Positions 43,001-51,263 of a stretch of DNA of 64,000 nucleotides are shown here, piece by piece (the first letter of the stretch is position 1; each line of letters begins with the position of its first letter). The translations under genes were made by a program, and so were the position numbers. The stretch spans positions 496,001-560,000 of the forward strand of contig CAVQBJ010000001.1 in the NCBI GenBank assembly GCA_963710725.1, written 5' to 3'. The notes beneath the pieces were generated by a model. It saw only the letters and a list, made by a program, of their open reading frames with translations. It had not been told where the DNA came from and did not search any database. The stretch comes from CAVQBJ01 sp963710725 (GTDB lineage Bacteria > Actinomycetota > Thermoleophilia > Solirubrobacterales > Solirubrobacteraceae).

Positions 43001-44894
43001 CGAGCAGGCCGAGACGGCCGATGTCGAGCCGGCCGCCGCAGCCGCGGACGGGAACGGCTGGCTCGCCGCGGAGGACGGCGACGACGAAGACGGCCTCGGC
43101 GACGAGCTGCTCATCGGCGAGCTCGTGCTCGACCCCGAGGCGGCGCTCGCCTGGCTGAGCCCGCTCGGTGCCGAGGACGCCGACCGCGCGATCGACGCGC
43201 ACCTCAGCACGATGGAGCAGTTCCTCAGCGCGCACGCCGAGGTGATGCAGGCCTACCTCGCGCCGCCCTCGGCGCCGTCGCCACTCGGTGCCATCGTCGC
43301 GCGGACGAAGTCCGAGCTCGTCGCACTGCGCACCTTCGACCCCGCCGAGGACGCGACGCTGGACGACCACCGCCTCGGCGGAGCGCTCGTCGTCGTGCCG
43401 CTTACGCTCAGCCTGGCGCTGATGGCCGAGGCCGCGGCCGAGCTGATCCAGGAGCTGCCCGTCGTCGGGCTGCGCGACGTGCGCGCCCACCGCTGGATCG
43501 CCGTGGACGAGGAGCCGCCGACCGTCGAGATCACCGCCCGGCGGCTGAGCGACGACGGCCCGCACGTGCGTGTGCACGTCCAGGCGCGCATCGTCGAGCC
43601 GTCGCCGTCGGCCGATCTGCCGCCCGAGATCGAGGCCACCGTGCTGCTCGCCGCCGGACCGCCGGCGACGCCGCCGGCGATGGCGCCGCCGGGCGGCGGT
43701 GAGCCGTCGACCCTCGAGCCCGAGAGCCTGTATCGAGAGGTGATGTTCCACGGCCCGAGCTGGCAGGCGGTGCGCTCGATCGACGCCACCGGGCCGCGGG
43801 GCGTGCGCGCCCGGCTGGAGGTCCTCGAGCGACCGGCGCTCGCGCTCGATCCCGTCGTGCTCGACGCCGCCGGTCAGCTCGTCGGCTTCTGGACGGCCGA
43901 GCAGCTGCCGCGCGGACGGGTCGTGTTCCCGTTCCGCCTCGCCGCGCTGGACGTCTTCGGTCCGCCGCGCGGCATCGGCGAGTCGCTCACCGGCGTCGCC
44001 GAGATCGAGCTCGTCGGCGACCAGCTGACGCGCGCCGACATCGACGTGCTCGACGCCGACGGGCGGCCGTGGATGCGCCTCAGCGGCTGGGAGGACAAGC
44101 GCTTCGACCTGCCGTCGGCGCTCGAGCCGCTCGTGCTCGGCGGGGAGAGCGCGACGATGTCCGCGCCCTGGCCGGCGCCCATCGCCGCCGAGCTTCGCGA
44201 CGGCGGCGTGGTGCAGTGCCGGCGCATCCCGGTGCCCGGCGGCGGCGACGCCGACCTGTGGGGACGCATCTGGGCCCAGCGCGTGCTCGGCCCCGACGAG
44301 CGCCGCGAGTTCGCCGCCCTGCGCCTGCCGCCCGCTCGGCGGATGGCGTGGCTGGCTGGGCGCACGGCCGCCAAGGAGGCGCTCGCCGATCTGCTGCTCA
44401 CCCATCACGGACGCGACGTCGACCTGCGCGACATCGCCATCGCCGCCGACGCGCGCGGCCGTCCCGTGGCCGGCGGCCCGGCGCTCGAAGGGCTGCCGAC
44501 CGAGCCCGCCGTGTCGATCTCGCACCGCGGCGCGCACGCGGTCGCCCTCGTCGCGCTCGACGGGATGCCGGGCATCGACCTCGAGGTCGCCGGCCCGCCG
44601 CCCGAGCGCTTCAGCGACGTCGCGTTCGCCGATGACGAGCGCACGCTGCTCGCCGGGCTCGACGAGACCTGGACGCTGCGCTGCTTCTGTGCCAAGGAGG
44701 CCGCCGGCAAGGCGCTCGGCACCGGCCTCCCGCACGGCCCGCGCGGCATGACGGTGACCGCCGTCGACACCGATGCGCAGGCCGTGACGGTCCGCGCCTC
44801 CGACGCCGACGGCCCCGAGCTGTCGGTGCGCTGCACGCAGGAGGACGACGTGATCGTCGCCACGACATTGATCGAGAAAGGAGCGCCGCGATGA
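40014..44894 (+). CDS. Multidomain lipid synthase, KS-AT-DH-PPTase
   Basis: A 1626-residue partner synthase. KS about 10-465 has Cys213 (DAACASS), His348 (EAHGTAT) and His388 in SMISHTIPA, where the usual Gly before the His is Ser, so it is catalytic-type rather than a chain-length factor. AT about 580-930 has the GHSTGDYS elbow (Ser684). Acidic linkers follow (QAETADVEPAAAAADG; DAHLSTMEQFLSAHAEVM). A DH-like double hotdog has His1119 in LDDHRLGG and Asp1284 in LDAAGQ. A C-terminal Sfp-type phosphopantetheinyl transferase about 1380-1626 has GIDLE and CAKEAAGKALG. It should work with the first synthase and the free ACP, and its PPTase can activate both carriers. It differs from PfaC in lacking a CLF. 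Confidence 0.92.
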   Translation: MSAAATDPGVAIIGMSCLFPGAPDVDAYWRNILGGVDATSDPPPTAWDVPSYYDPDFENRDKTYCKRGGYLGSLVSFAPLEHGIPPVGVGGEPDQWLALQLARDALADAGCLDLPAEIRERTGVMLGKGTYLNGGNAIAVQRGLIVEQTLQIVARLYPENTPEQLERLRSEMQRVLPALSPETVPGLVPNIIVGRIANRLDLMGPTYTVDAACASSLIAVQQAMTHLRDGSCDLVVAGGAQVWMPVPVLNIFCQLGALSRRERIAPFDEDADGTLLGEGIGMLVLKRAEEAERDGDRVYAVIRGVGVASDGRGVSVMAPRVEGEVLALRRAYAKAGVDPSTIGLLEAHGTATPVGDVTEIQALTEVFGTRDGGLPHCALGTVKSMISHTIPASGVAGMIKLALSLHHRVLPPTINVRRPNPKLGLERTPFYLSTVTRPWIHGASAPRRAGINAFGFGGINAHAILEQAPAPAPAHLPAWDSELCTLEGDSAAALAGSARELATRLTAAGEAWTLGDVAATLAARLGAVEHPLRLAIVATSLPDLCAKLEKAAGRLEQPDTTRIKAASGTYFAAEPLGRDGGVVLVFPGEGSQYPGMLSDLCLHFPRVREAFDLVDRIYHERPRADVPSDWIFPRPSFSEEERRVGERRLMDMDVAVASVLAANHAMHELLGALGVRYDACLGHSTGDYSALAAAGVLDLDDDERRAAWSWALYDCYARAASSDELPDATLLAVAAGREQVEAIVAEAGGELYIGMDNCPHQTVLVGEPQAVERARELLVRDGLIHEQLPYDRAVHTPRFGPFADVLREVFAQTEIRPARTPLYSCTTSERYPEDPAAIRELLVEHWTAPVEFRRTIEARHAAGDRVFIECGARGNLSAFIEDVLRGKDCCAVPVDTQRRSGTTQLNHLVGQLLVHGVEVDASALHAGRATTVIDLDAPPDSDAQDVLRIPLSSGWPMLRLGDEAVAAIRGDDGPAAPAAADREPATLSPSAADAAGEQAETADVEPAAAAADGNGWLAAEDGDDEDGLGDELLIGELVLDPEAALAWLSPLGAEDADRAIDAHLSTMEQFLSAHAEVMQAYLAPPSAPSPLGAIVARTKSELVALRTFDPAEDATLDDHRLGGALVVVPLTLSLALMAEAAAELIQELPVVGLRDVRAHRWIAVDEEPPTVEITARRLSDDGPHVRVHVQARIVEPSPSADLPPEIEATVLLAAGPPATPPAMAPPGGGEPSTLEPESLYREVMFHGPSWQAVRSIDATGPRGVRARLEVLERPALALDPVVLDAAGQLVGFWTAEQLPRGRVVFPFRLAALDVFGPPRGIGESLTGVAEIELVGDQLTRADIDVLDADGRPWMRLSGWEDKRFDLPSALEPLVLGGESATMSAPWPAPIAAELRDGGVVQCRRIPVPGGGDADLWGRIWAQRVLGPDERREFAALRLPPARRMAWLAGRTAAKEALADLLLTHHGRDVDLRDIAIAADARGRPVAGGPALEGLPTEPAVSISHRGAHAVALVALDGMPGIDLEVAGPPPERFSDVAFADDERTLLAGLDETWTLRCFCAKEAAGKALGTGLPHGPRGMTVTAVDTDAQAVTVRASDADGPELSVRCTQEDDVIVATTLIEKGAPR

Positions 44895-45193
44895 CGCCCA
44901 CCGACCCACAGGTCCAGGACGAGCTGCTGGCCATGGTGAGCGAGCTCGCCGAGGACTGGGAGTACGACGGCGAGCTGACGCCGCACACGAAGTTCCTCGC
45001 CGACATGGGCCTCGAGTCGCTCGACATCGTCGTGATCGGCACGATGATCCAGCACCGTTACGGCCGCCTGCCCTTCACCGAGTGGCTCGCCGAGATCGGC
45101 GAGCGCCCGCCCGAGGAGCGCGACGTGACGGTCGCCGAGCTCGTCGAGTTCGTCTGCTCCAACCGCGAGCCCGCCACGGTGGAGGGCCACTGA
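44891..45193 (+). CDS. Free acyl carrier protein
   Basis: A 100-residue carrier protein. The attachment site is DMGLESLD with Ser43, near the middle as in other ACPs; acidic helices precede (DELLAMVSELAEDWEYDG) and a VAELVEFV helix follows. The ATG overlaps the stop of the upstream synthase (ATGA) and the stop is 1 bp before the next ATG. It presumably shuttles the chain between the synthases or hands the product to the downstream enzymes after activation by the fused PPTase. No catalytic function of its own. Confidence 0.92.
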   Translation: MTPTDPQVQDELLAMVSELAEDWEYDGELTPHTKFLADMGLESLDIVVIGTMIQHRYGRLPFTEWLAEIGERPPEERDVTVAELVEFVCSNREPATVEGH

Positions 45194-45194
45194 C

Positions 45195-46802
45195 ATGGGT
45201 GCCACGGTCCTCCTCGGCCTCGACGGCGCGACGTTCACGGTGCTCGACCCGCTCATGGAGCGCGGCGTGATGCCGTTCCTCGCCGGATTGACCGAGCGCG
45301 GCGTGCGGGCGCCGCTGCGGACGGTGATGCCGCCGCTCACGCCGCCGGCCTGGACGTCGCTGATGACCGGCAAGCGCCCCGGTCAGCACGGTGTCTTCGA
45401 CTTCTTCCAGAAGGAGGACGCCGACAGCGAGTACCTGCACCTCGCCACCAGCCAGGACGTCGGCACCCCGATGATCTGGTCGCTGGCCAGCGAGGCGGAC
45501 AAGCGCATCGTGTCACTCAACTTCCCGCTCATGTTCCCGCCGCCCCCGGTCAACGGCTCGGTCGTGCCCGGCGGCTGGATGCCGTGGCGTCAGCTGCGCC
45601 TCGGCTGCTATCCGCCCGGCCTGTTCGACCGGCTCAAGCAGCTGCCGAGCTTCGAGCCGAGCGAGATGGCCCTCGACATGGAGCTCGAGGCGAAGGCGAT
45701 CGACGGCTGCCCGCAGGACGAGTACGCCGACTGGATCCGCCTGCACACGCGGCGCGAGGAGCGCTGGTTCGAGATCCTGCGCCACCTCCTGACCGAGGAC
45801 GGCCCGGCCGATCTCGTCGGGATCATGTTCGACGGCACCGACAAGCTCCAGCATCTGTGCTGGCGCTTCATCGACGCCGCCTGCCGTCCGGCCGAGCCGG
45901 ACGCGTGGGAGCAGGAGATCATCGATCTCTGCGAGGACTACTTCCGCGGGCTGGACTCAAAGCTCGAGCAGATCGTCGCGATGTCGGGCGCGGACCCGAC
46001 CGTCGTCATCGCCTCCGACCACGGCTTCGGGCCGACCTGGGATCTCTTCTACGTCAACGCGTGGCTCGAGCAGGCCGGCTACCTCGCCTACAAGGATGCC
46101 GCCGCCGACGGCGAGGCCGCCACCGCGGTCGGCTTCGCCGAGATGACGCGCCACGTCTTCCAGCTCGACTGGGAGCGCACGACGGCCTACGCGGCGACGC
46201 CGAGCAGCCAGGGGATCAACGTCGTGCACAAGCGACCCGACGGCAGCCCCGTCTCAGGTCAGCGCCACGCCGAGCTGTGCGCGGAGATCGCCGCCGGGCT
46301 GCGCGAGATCGTCAACCCGGTCACCGGGCGGCCCGTCGTGCTCGACGTGCTCACGCGCGAGGAGGCCTACGCCGGCCCCCACGAGGCGCTCGGACCCGAC
46401 CTGTCGCTCGTGCTCGCGGACGGCGCCGCGATGTCGATCCTGCGCTCGGCGGAGATCACGCGCCGGCGTCCGCAGCCGTGCGGCAATCACCAGTGGCAGG
46501 GGGTGTTCATCGCCGCCGGGCCGGGCATCCGCGCCGGCGAGCGGCTGCGCGAGCTGTCGATCCTCGACGTCGCGCCGACGCTGCTGTACGCGCTCGACGT
46601 CGCGATCCCCGAGGACATGACCGGGCGCCTGGCCACGTCGGCGTTCGAGCCCGAGGCGCTGCGCGCGCGCCCGCCGCGCAGCGCGGCGAGCGAGTCGGCG
46701 GGCGCCGGGGAGCCCGCCGCCGTCGACCTCGATCTCGAGCTCGACGCCGAGGAGGAGCAGACGATCGTCAACCGCCTGAAAGCGCTCGGCTACGTCGAGT
46801 GA
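45195..46802 (+). CDS. Alkaline-phosphatase-superfamily hydrolase in the lipid operon
   Basis: A 535-residue paralogue of the protein at 28524. Asp10 (LLGLDGATF) and Thr49 in PLTPPAWTSLMTGKRPGQHG are the metal and nucleophile positions. VVIASDHGFGPTWD and NHQWQGVFIAAGPG give the other metal ligands. The C-terminal EEQTIVNRLKALGYVE is a common end of this family. No clear signal peptide. It could cleave a phosphate, phosphodiester or sulfate from a lipid or its precursor, or act as a transferase (some relatives transfer phospho-groups). It sits between the ACP and hydrolase genes, so it likely acts on the synthase product. Confidence 0.9.
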   Translation: MGATVLLGLDGATFTVLDPLMERGVMPFLAGLTERGVRAPLRTVMPPLTPPAWTSLMTGKRPGQHGVFDFFQKEDADSEYLHLATSQDVGTPMIWSLASEADKRIVSLNFPLMFPPPPVNGSVVPGGWMPWRQLRLGCYPPGLFDRLKQLPSFEPSEMALDMELEAKAIDGCPQDEYADWIRLHTRREERWFEILRHLLTEDGPADLVGIMFDGTDKLQHLCWRFIDAACRPAEPDAWEQEIIDLCEDYFRGLDSKLEQIVAMSGADPTVVIASDHGFGPTWDLFYVNAWLEQAGYLAYKDAAADGEAATAVGFAEMTRHVFQLDWERTTAYAATPSSQGINVVHKRPDGSPVSGQRHAELCAEIAAGLREIVNPVTGRPVVLDVLTREEAYAGPHEALGPDLSLVLADGAAMSILRSAEITRRRPQPCGNHQWQGVFIAAGPGIRAGERLRELSILDVAPTLLYALDVAIPEDMTGRLATSAFEPEALRARPPRSAASESAGAGEPAAVDLDLELDAEEEQTIVNRLKALGYVE

Positions 46803-46821
46803 CCCGCGAACGGGGAGAACC

Positions 46822-47661
46822 ATGCCGAAGGTCAGACTGAGCAACGGAGTACGCCTCCACTACCAGCAGGTCGGCGAGGGCCCGGATCTCGTGCTCATCC
46901 ACGGGCTGACCGGCAACCTCGCGGTCTGGCATCTGAAGATCGTGCCGCTGCTGTGGGACCACTTCCGCGTGCTGACCTACGACCTGCGCGGGCACGGCTA
47001 CAGCGACATGACGCCGAGCGGGTACACGTGCGACGACATGGCCGAGGACCTGCTCGAGCTGCTCGACGAGCTGGAGATCGAGCAGGCCCCGCTCGTCGGG
47101 CACAGCTTCGGCGCCGACGTCGCGCTCTACCTCGCCGGCAACCACCCCGAGCGCGTCCAGAGCATCGTGGCCATCGAGGGCGCCCTGCCGGCGCTCGTGC
47201 ACGAGCGCAGCCGCGAGGAGTGGGAGGGCTGGGCCAACTGGGCTGCGATGCTGCGGAAGGCCGGCCACGAGGTCCCGCCGGACCGGATCTCCGACGTGCC
47301 CTACCTGCTTCGCGCGAGCCTCGAGCTCCCGAAGAAGTGGGGGCCGCTGAACGGGCTGCCGCGCAACCCGGCACCGTACCTGCGCCTGCTCGACGAGACG
47401 ACGATGGCGGCGGATTACGACCAGGTCGGCAGCCTGACGCTCGACCGCCTGCCCGAGATCCAGACGCCGGTGACGCTCATGTTCGCCGAGGACACCGCCT
47501 TCCAGCGCACGCACGACGTGCTGCTCGATCGGCTGCCCAACGCCAGCTCGATCATCCTGCCCCAGACCGAGTGGGGCCACTTCGGGCCGCTCGAGCAGCC
47601 CGAGCTCGTGGCCAGCCACATCGTCGAGACCCTGGAGGTGACCGCTCATGAGCGGCGATAG
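46822..47661 (+). CDS. Alpha/beta-hydrolase of the lipid operon
   Basis: A 279-residue alpha/beta-hydrolase. PDLVLIHGLTGNLAVW is the oxyanion-hole region, GHSFGAD the nucleophile elbow (Ser95), and MFAEDTAFQRTHDVL and TEWGHFGPLEQPE carry the acid and the His. GGGGAG lies upstream of ATG 46822. Its 3' end overlaps the next gene by 14 bp. In such operons this fold often serves as a thioesterase releasing the chain, or as an acyl-hydrolase; neither can be proved from sequence. Confidence 0.9.
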   Translation: MPKVRLSNGVRLHYQQVGEGPDLVLIHGLTGNLAVWHLKIVPLLWDHFRVLTYDLRGHGYSDMTPSGYTCDDMAEDLLELLDELEIEQAPLVGHSFGADVALYLAGNHPERVQSIVAIEGALPALVHERSREEWEGWANWAAMLRKAGHEVPPDRISDVPYLLRASLELPKKWGPLNGLPRNPAPYLRLLDETTMAADYDQVGSLTLDRLPEIQTPVTLMFAEDTAFQRTHDVLLDRLPNASSIILPQTEWGHFGPLEQPELVASHIVETLEVTAHERR

Positions 47662-48586
47662 CGTGCTGATCACCGGCAGCGGCACGGGCCTCGGCCTGGC
47701 CAGCGCCCTGTACCTCGCCGAGCGCGGCTTCCGCGTCTACGCGACGGTGCGAAACCCGGCGCAGCGCCCGACCGTGATGGCGGCGGCGGCCGAGCGCGGC
47801 GTGACGCTGAGCGTGCTCGAGCTCGACCTCACCGACCGCCAGACGATCGATGCCGCCGTGGCCACGGTGGTGGAGGAATGCGGCAGCCTCTACGCGCTCG
47901 TCAACAACGGCGGCATCGGGCTGCGCGGCTGCATGGAGGACGTGACGGACGCCGAGATCCGCGCCGTGTTCGAGGCCAACGTGTTCGGCACGATGGCCAT
48001 GACACAGGCCGTTCTGCCGCACATGCGGGCCGCGGGGCGCGGTCGCGTCGTCACGATCACGTCGGTCGGCGGTCGGATCTCGACCTTCGGGCTCGGCGTC
48101 TACTGCTCGAGCAAGTTCGCGCAGGAGGGCTTCGGCGAGGCGCTCGCGCTCGAGCTCGCGCCGTTCGACGGCCTGCACGCCGTCATGATCGAGCCGGGGA
48201 TCATCAAGACGGAGCGCTGGGACGAGCACCGCGGCACGGCCGCCGGGGCGCAGGATCCGTCGAGCGCCTACTACGAGCTGTTCCGGGCCAGCGAGGCGGT
48301 CGCCGATGCGTTCGTCGAGCGCTCGCGTACGAAGCCCGAGGACGTGGCCGCCGCGATCCACGAGGCGCTGACCGCCAAGCGGCCGAAGATGCGCTACGTC
48401 GTCGGGCGACCGGCGGCGGCGGCGATCGTGCTGCGCCGCTACCTGCCATCGGGCTTGTTCGAGCGCGTGTACTGGGGCCCGTTCCTGCGGCGGATCCGCT
48501 CGCGCGCCGCGGCGGCCCAGGCCGCGAGCGGTCGCGCCGACGTCGAGGCCGCCCCCGACCAGACGCCCGCCGGGGTCGCCCGGTGA
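47648..48586 (+). CDS. SDR-family oxidoreductase of the lipid operon
   Basis: A 312-residue classical-type short-chain dehydrogenase. VLITGSGTGLGLASALYLAE binds the cofactor, VNNGGIG follows, and VTITSVGGRIST (Ser) with VYCSSKFAQEGF (YxxxK) gives the catalytic set. A C-terminal extension AAAIVLRRYLPSGLFERVYW with amphipathic and basic residues is typical of retinol-dehydrogenase-like or lipid-linked SDRs. Likely it reduces a keto or oxidises a hydroxyl group on the released lipid. Its stop overlaps the GTG of the first glycosyltransferase (GTGA). GAGGTG lies upstream, inside the hydrolase gene. Confidence 0.92.
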   Translation: MSGDSVLITGSGTGLGLASALYLAERGFRVYATVRNPAQRPTVMAAAAERGVTLSVLELDLTDRQTIDAAVATVVEECGSLYALVNNGGIGLRGCMEDVTDAEIRAVFEANVFGTMAMTQAVLPHMRAAGRGRVVTITSVGGRISTFGLGVYCSSKFAQEGFGEALALELAPFDGLHAVMIEPGIIKTERWDEHRGTAAGAQDPSSAYYELFRASEAVADAFVERSRTKPEDVAAAIHEALTAKRPKMRYVVGRPAAAAIVLRRYLPSGLFERVYWGPFLRRIRSRAAAAQAASGRADVEAAPDQTPAGVAR

Positions 48587-49917
48587 GCAGGTTCCTGGTG
48601 ACCTGCTGGCCGTTCACCGGCCACGTGCACAACCAGCTGGCCATCGCCGAGGAGCTGCGCGGACGCGGTCACGAGGTGGCGTTCTACACGGGCCCGAGCG
48701 CGCGGGCGCTGCTCGAGGGCGAGGGGTTCGAGGTCTTCACCTTCGATCGACTCGACGAGCAGCGCGGATATCGCGGCATGCGGGCGCTGGAGCCCGCCGA
48801 TGCGCGCTCGCGCCCGAGCCCCGGCGTGGTCAGGCGCGCGCTGCGCGACTGGCTCGTAGAGACGATCCCCGACCAGCTCGCCGACCTCGAGCCGCTGCTC
48901 GCGCGCTGGCGCCCCGACGTGCTCGTGTGCGACCTCTCGCTGTGGGGCCCGATCATGGTGCTGTGGGAGAAGACGGGCATCCCGGTGGCGTTGTCCTCGA
49001 CGTTCATGGGGCCGCTCATCCCCGGCCCCGACGCCCCGCCCTGGGGCCTGGGCATGGCACCGCCGCGCGGGCGGCGCCAGCGCGCGATCGCCGCGGGGAT
49101 CCAGTGGGTGACCGAGCGGGCCGGGGCGCCGATGCGTGCGCGCCTGGACGAGTTGCGCGCGCAGCACGGGCTGGCGCCGGCCGGGGTGACGCCGAACGAG
49201 TTCACCGCGCGGCTGCCGCTGTACCTCGTCGGTAACGTGCCCGAGCTGGACTACGGCCGCCGCGACCTGCCGCCGAGCGTGCACTACGTCGGCTCGTGCG
49301 CATGGCATCCGCCGGCGAGCGCCGAGGACGCGGCGTGGCTGGCCTCGCTGCCCGCCGAGCGACCGTGGGTGCACGTGAGCGAGAGCACCGTCCGCATCGG
49401 CGACCCGTACCTGCTGCGGGCCGCGGCGAGCGGCCTCGGCCACGGCCCGTTCGAGGTCATCATGACCGCCGGGGGGCACCGCGACCCGAGCGACCTCGGG
49501 CTCGGACCGCTCGCGGCGAACGTGCATCTGGCGCGCTGGGTGAGTCACGCCGCCCTGTTGCCCCGCTGCTCGGTGGTCGTGACCGGCGGTGGCGCGGCGA
49601 CGGTCATCGGCGCGCTCGCGCAGGGTGTGCCGCTCGTCGTGGTCCCCACCGCGCACGACAAGCCCGACAACGCCCGGCGCATCGTCGAGGCCGGCGCCGG
49701 AGTCCGCCTCGGTCCGCGGGCGTGCACCCCCGAGCGGCTCCGGGCCGCCGTCGATCAGGTGCTCGGCGATCCGCGCTTCGCGGCCGCCGCGGCGCGCGCG
49801 GCCGAGCGGCTCGGTCGGGCCGCCGGTCCGGCCGGCGCGGCCGCGCTGCTCGAGCAGCTCGCACCCGCGGGGGCCGCGCCGCCGTCGCGGACGGCCGCGG
49901 CGGGGAAGGTTCGATGA
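48583..49917 (+). CDS. GT-B glycosyltransferase, MGT/UGT type, copy 1
   Basis: A 444-residue GT1-like glycosyltransferase. The N-terminal SRFLVTCWPFTGHVHNQLAI carries the family's acceptor-activating His, and RGRGHEVAFYTG is the usual early motif. The C-terminal donor domain has HAALLPRCSVVVTGGGAATV and GVPLVVVPTAHDKPDNARRI. The chain ends in an Ala/Gly-rich tail. It likely transfers an activated sugar to the lipid on the cytoplasmic side. The GTG overlaps the SDR stop and the end overlaps the second glycosyltransferase gene. Relatives glycosylate mycobacterial glycolipids and macrolides. Confidence 0.93.
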   Translation: MSRFLVTCWPFTGHVHNQLAIAEELRGRGHEVAFYTGPSARALLEGEGFEVFTFDRLDEQRGYRGMRALEPADARSRPSPGVVRRALRDWLVETIPDQLADLEPLLARWRPDVLVCDLSLWGPIMVLWEKTGIPVALSSTFMGPLIPGPDAPPWGLGMAPPRGRRQRAIAAGIQWVTERAGAPMRARLDELRAQHGLAPAGVTPNEFTARLPLYLVGNVPELDYGRRDLPPSVHYVGSCAWHPPASAEDAAWLASLPAERPWVHVSESTVRIGDPYLLRAAASGLGHGPFEVIMTAGGHRDPSDLGLGPLAANVHLARWVSHAALLPRCSVVVTGGGAATVIGALAQGVPLVVVPTAHDKPDNARRIVEAGAGVRLGPRACTPERLRAAVDQVLGDPRFAAAAARAAERLGRAAGPAGAAALLEQLAPAGAAPPSRTAAAGKVR

Positions 49918-51263
49918 GCGCACGCTTCCTGCTGTGCTGCTGGCCCTTCCCCGGGCACGTCAATCCGAACGTCGCCGTCGCGCACGCGCTGCGCGAGCGC
50001 GGCCACGAGGTGGCGGTGTACACCGGCGAGGACGGCCGGGCCACGATCGAGCGCGAGGGGTTCACCGTGTTCGGCTTCCGCGACGTCGCCGCAGCCTGGG
50101 AGCCGGTGCTCGAGCTCGAGCGGCGCGCCGCCGGGCGGCGGGGCCAGCTGCGCGCCCAGGCGAGTGCGTTCCGCGACTGGCTGGTCGGGACGGTCCCTGC
50201 GCAGGTCGCCGACCTCGAGCCGATCATCGAGCACTGGGAGCCCGACGTGCTCGTGTCCGAGCCGGCCATGCTCGGGCCGATCGCCGTGCTGTGGGAGAAG
50301 ACCCGCATCCCTGTGGCCGCGCTGGCGACGTTCATGGGCCCACTCATCCCGGGGCCCGACGCGCCGATCGCCTTCAACCTCGGCCTGCCGCCGGCGCGCA
50401 CGCACGTGGCGCGGGCCGCCAAGGCGCTCGCCGACCGCGCCGTGGACCGCATGGCCGCCCCGCTGCGCCGGCGCCTCGACGACATCCGCGCCGCCTACGG
50501 CCTCGGCCCGCTCGGCTGCTCGGTGAACGCGCACACCGGCCGTCTGCCGCTGTACCTGATCGGCAACGTGCGTGAGCTCGACTACGGCCGCAGCGACCTT
50601 CCGGCCAGCGTCCACTACGTCGGCCCGTGCACCTGGCAGCCACCACAGGACCCGCAGGCGAGCTCGCCCCTGGCCGGGATCCCGTCCGAGCGGCCGTGGG
50701 TGCACGTCACCGAGGGCACCTCGAATGCCGGCCGGCCGTTCCTGCTCGATGCGGCCGCCCGCGGCCTCGCCGACTGCCCGCTCGAGGCGCTCCTGACGAC
50801 CGGCCACCGCGACGCCGCGGCGCTCGGGCTCGCCGCGCCGGCGCCGAACATCCACGTGAGCGCCTTCCTCAACCACGCCGAGCTCCTCCCGCGCTGCCGT
50901 GCGATCGTGACGGTCGGCGGCGCCGGGACGGTGCTCGCCGCGGCCCGCGCCGGCGTCCCGCAGCTCGTCGTCCCCAACACCTGGGACCAGCCCGATAACG
51001 CCCGCCGCCTCGTCGAAGCCGGCGTGGGGCTGACGCTGACCAAGCGCCGCTGCAGCCCGGACCGCCTGCGAGCCGCCGTCGAGCAGCTGCTGGGCGATGA
51101 TAATCTGAGCCGCCGCGCCGGTCAGCTCGGCGAGCAGCTTCGCCGGACACGCGGACCCGAGCGCGCCGCCGAGCTGCTCGAAGGCTTGATCGACCCGGGC
51201 GCTCATTCGAGGCGCGCCGTCACCACTGCGGTACCGCTCATCACGGAGAGGGAGCTGACATGA
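49914..51263 (+). CDS. GT-B glycosyltransferase, MGT/UGT type, copy 2
   Basis: A 449-residue paralogue of the preceding gene, aligned along nearly its whole length by eye: SARFLLCCWPFPGHVNPNVA, then ALRERGHEVAVYTGEDGRAT, and at the donor end AIVTVGGAGTVLAAARAGVP and NTWDQPDNARRLVEAGVG. It keeps the canonical DQ pair where copy 1 has DK, so donor preference may differ. Tandem duplication suggests a two-sugar product, or two sites. ATG 49914 overlaps the stop of copy 1 and its own end overlaps the next gene (ATGA). Confidence 0.93.
   Translation: MSARFLLCCWPFPGHVNPNVAVAHALRERGHEVAVYTGEDGRATIEREGFTVFGFRDVAAAWEPVLELERRAAGRRGQLRAQASAFRDWLVGTVPAQVADLEPIIEHWEPDVLVSEPAMLGPIAVLWEKTRIPVAALATFMGPLIPGPDAPIAFNLGLPPARTHVARAAKALADRAVDRMAAPLRRRLDDIRAAYGLGPLGCSVNAHTGRLPLYLIGNVRELDYGRSDLPASVHYVGPCTWQPPQDPQASSPLAGIPSERPWVHVTEGTSNAGRPFLLDAAARGLADCPLEALLTTGHRDAAALGLAAPAPNIHVSAFLNHAELLPRCRAIVTVGGAGTVLAAARAGVPQLVVPNTWDQPDNARRLVEAGVGLTLTKRRCSPDRLRAAVEQLLGDDNLSRRAGQLGEQLRRTRGPERAAELLEGLIDPGAHSRRAVTTAVPLITERELT

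Noticed and set aside
39693..44909. A 1738-codon open frame on the minus strand opposite the synthase genes
   Set aside because: It is the antisense shadow of two well-supported synthase genes. Its translation is Arg/Gly/Ala/His-rich with no domain, as expected for GC-rich codon bias.
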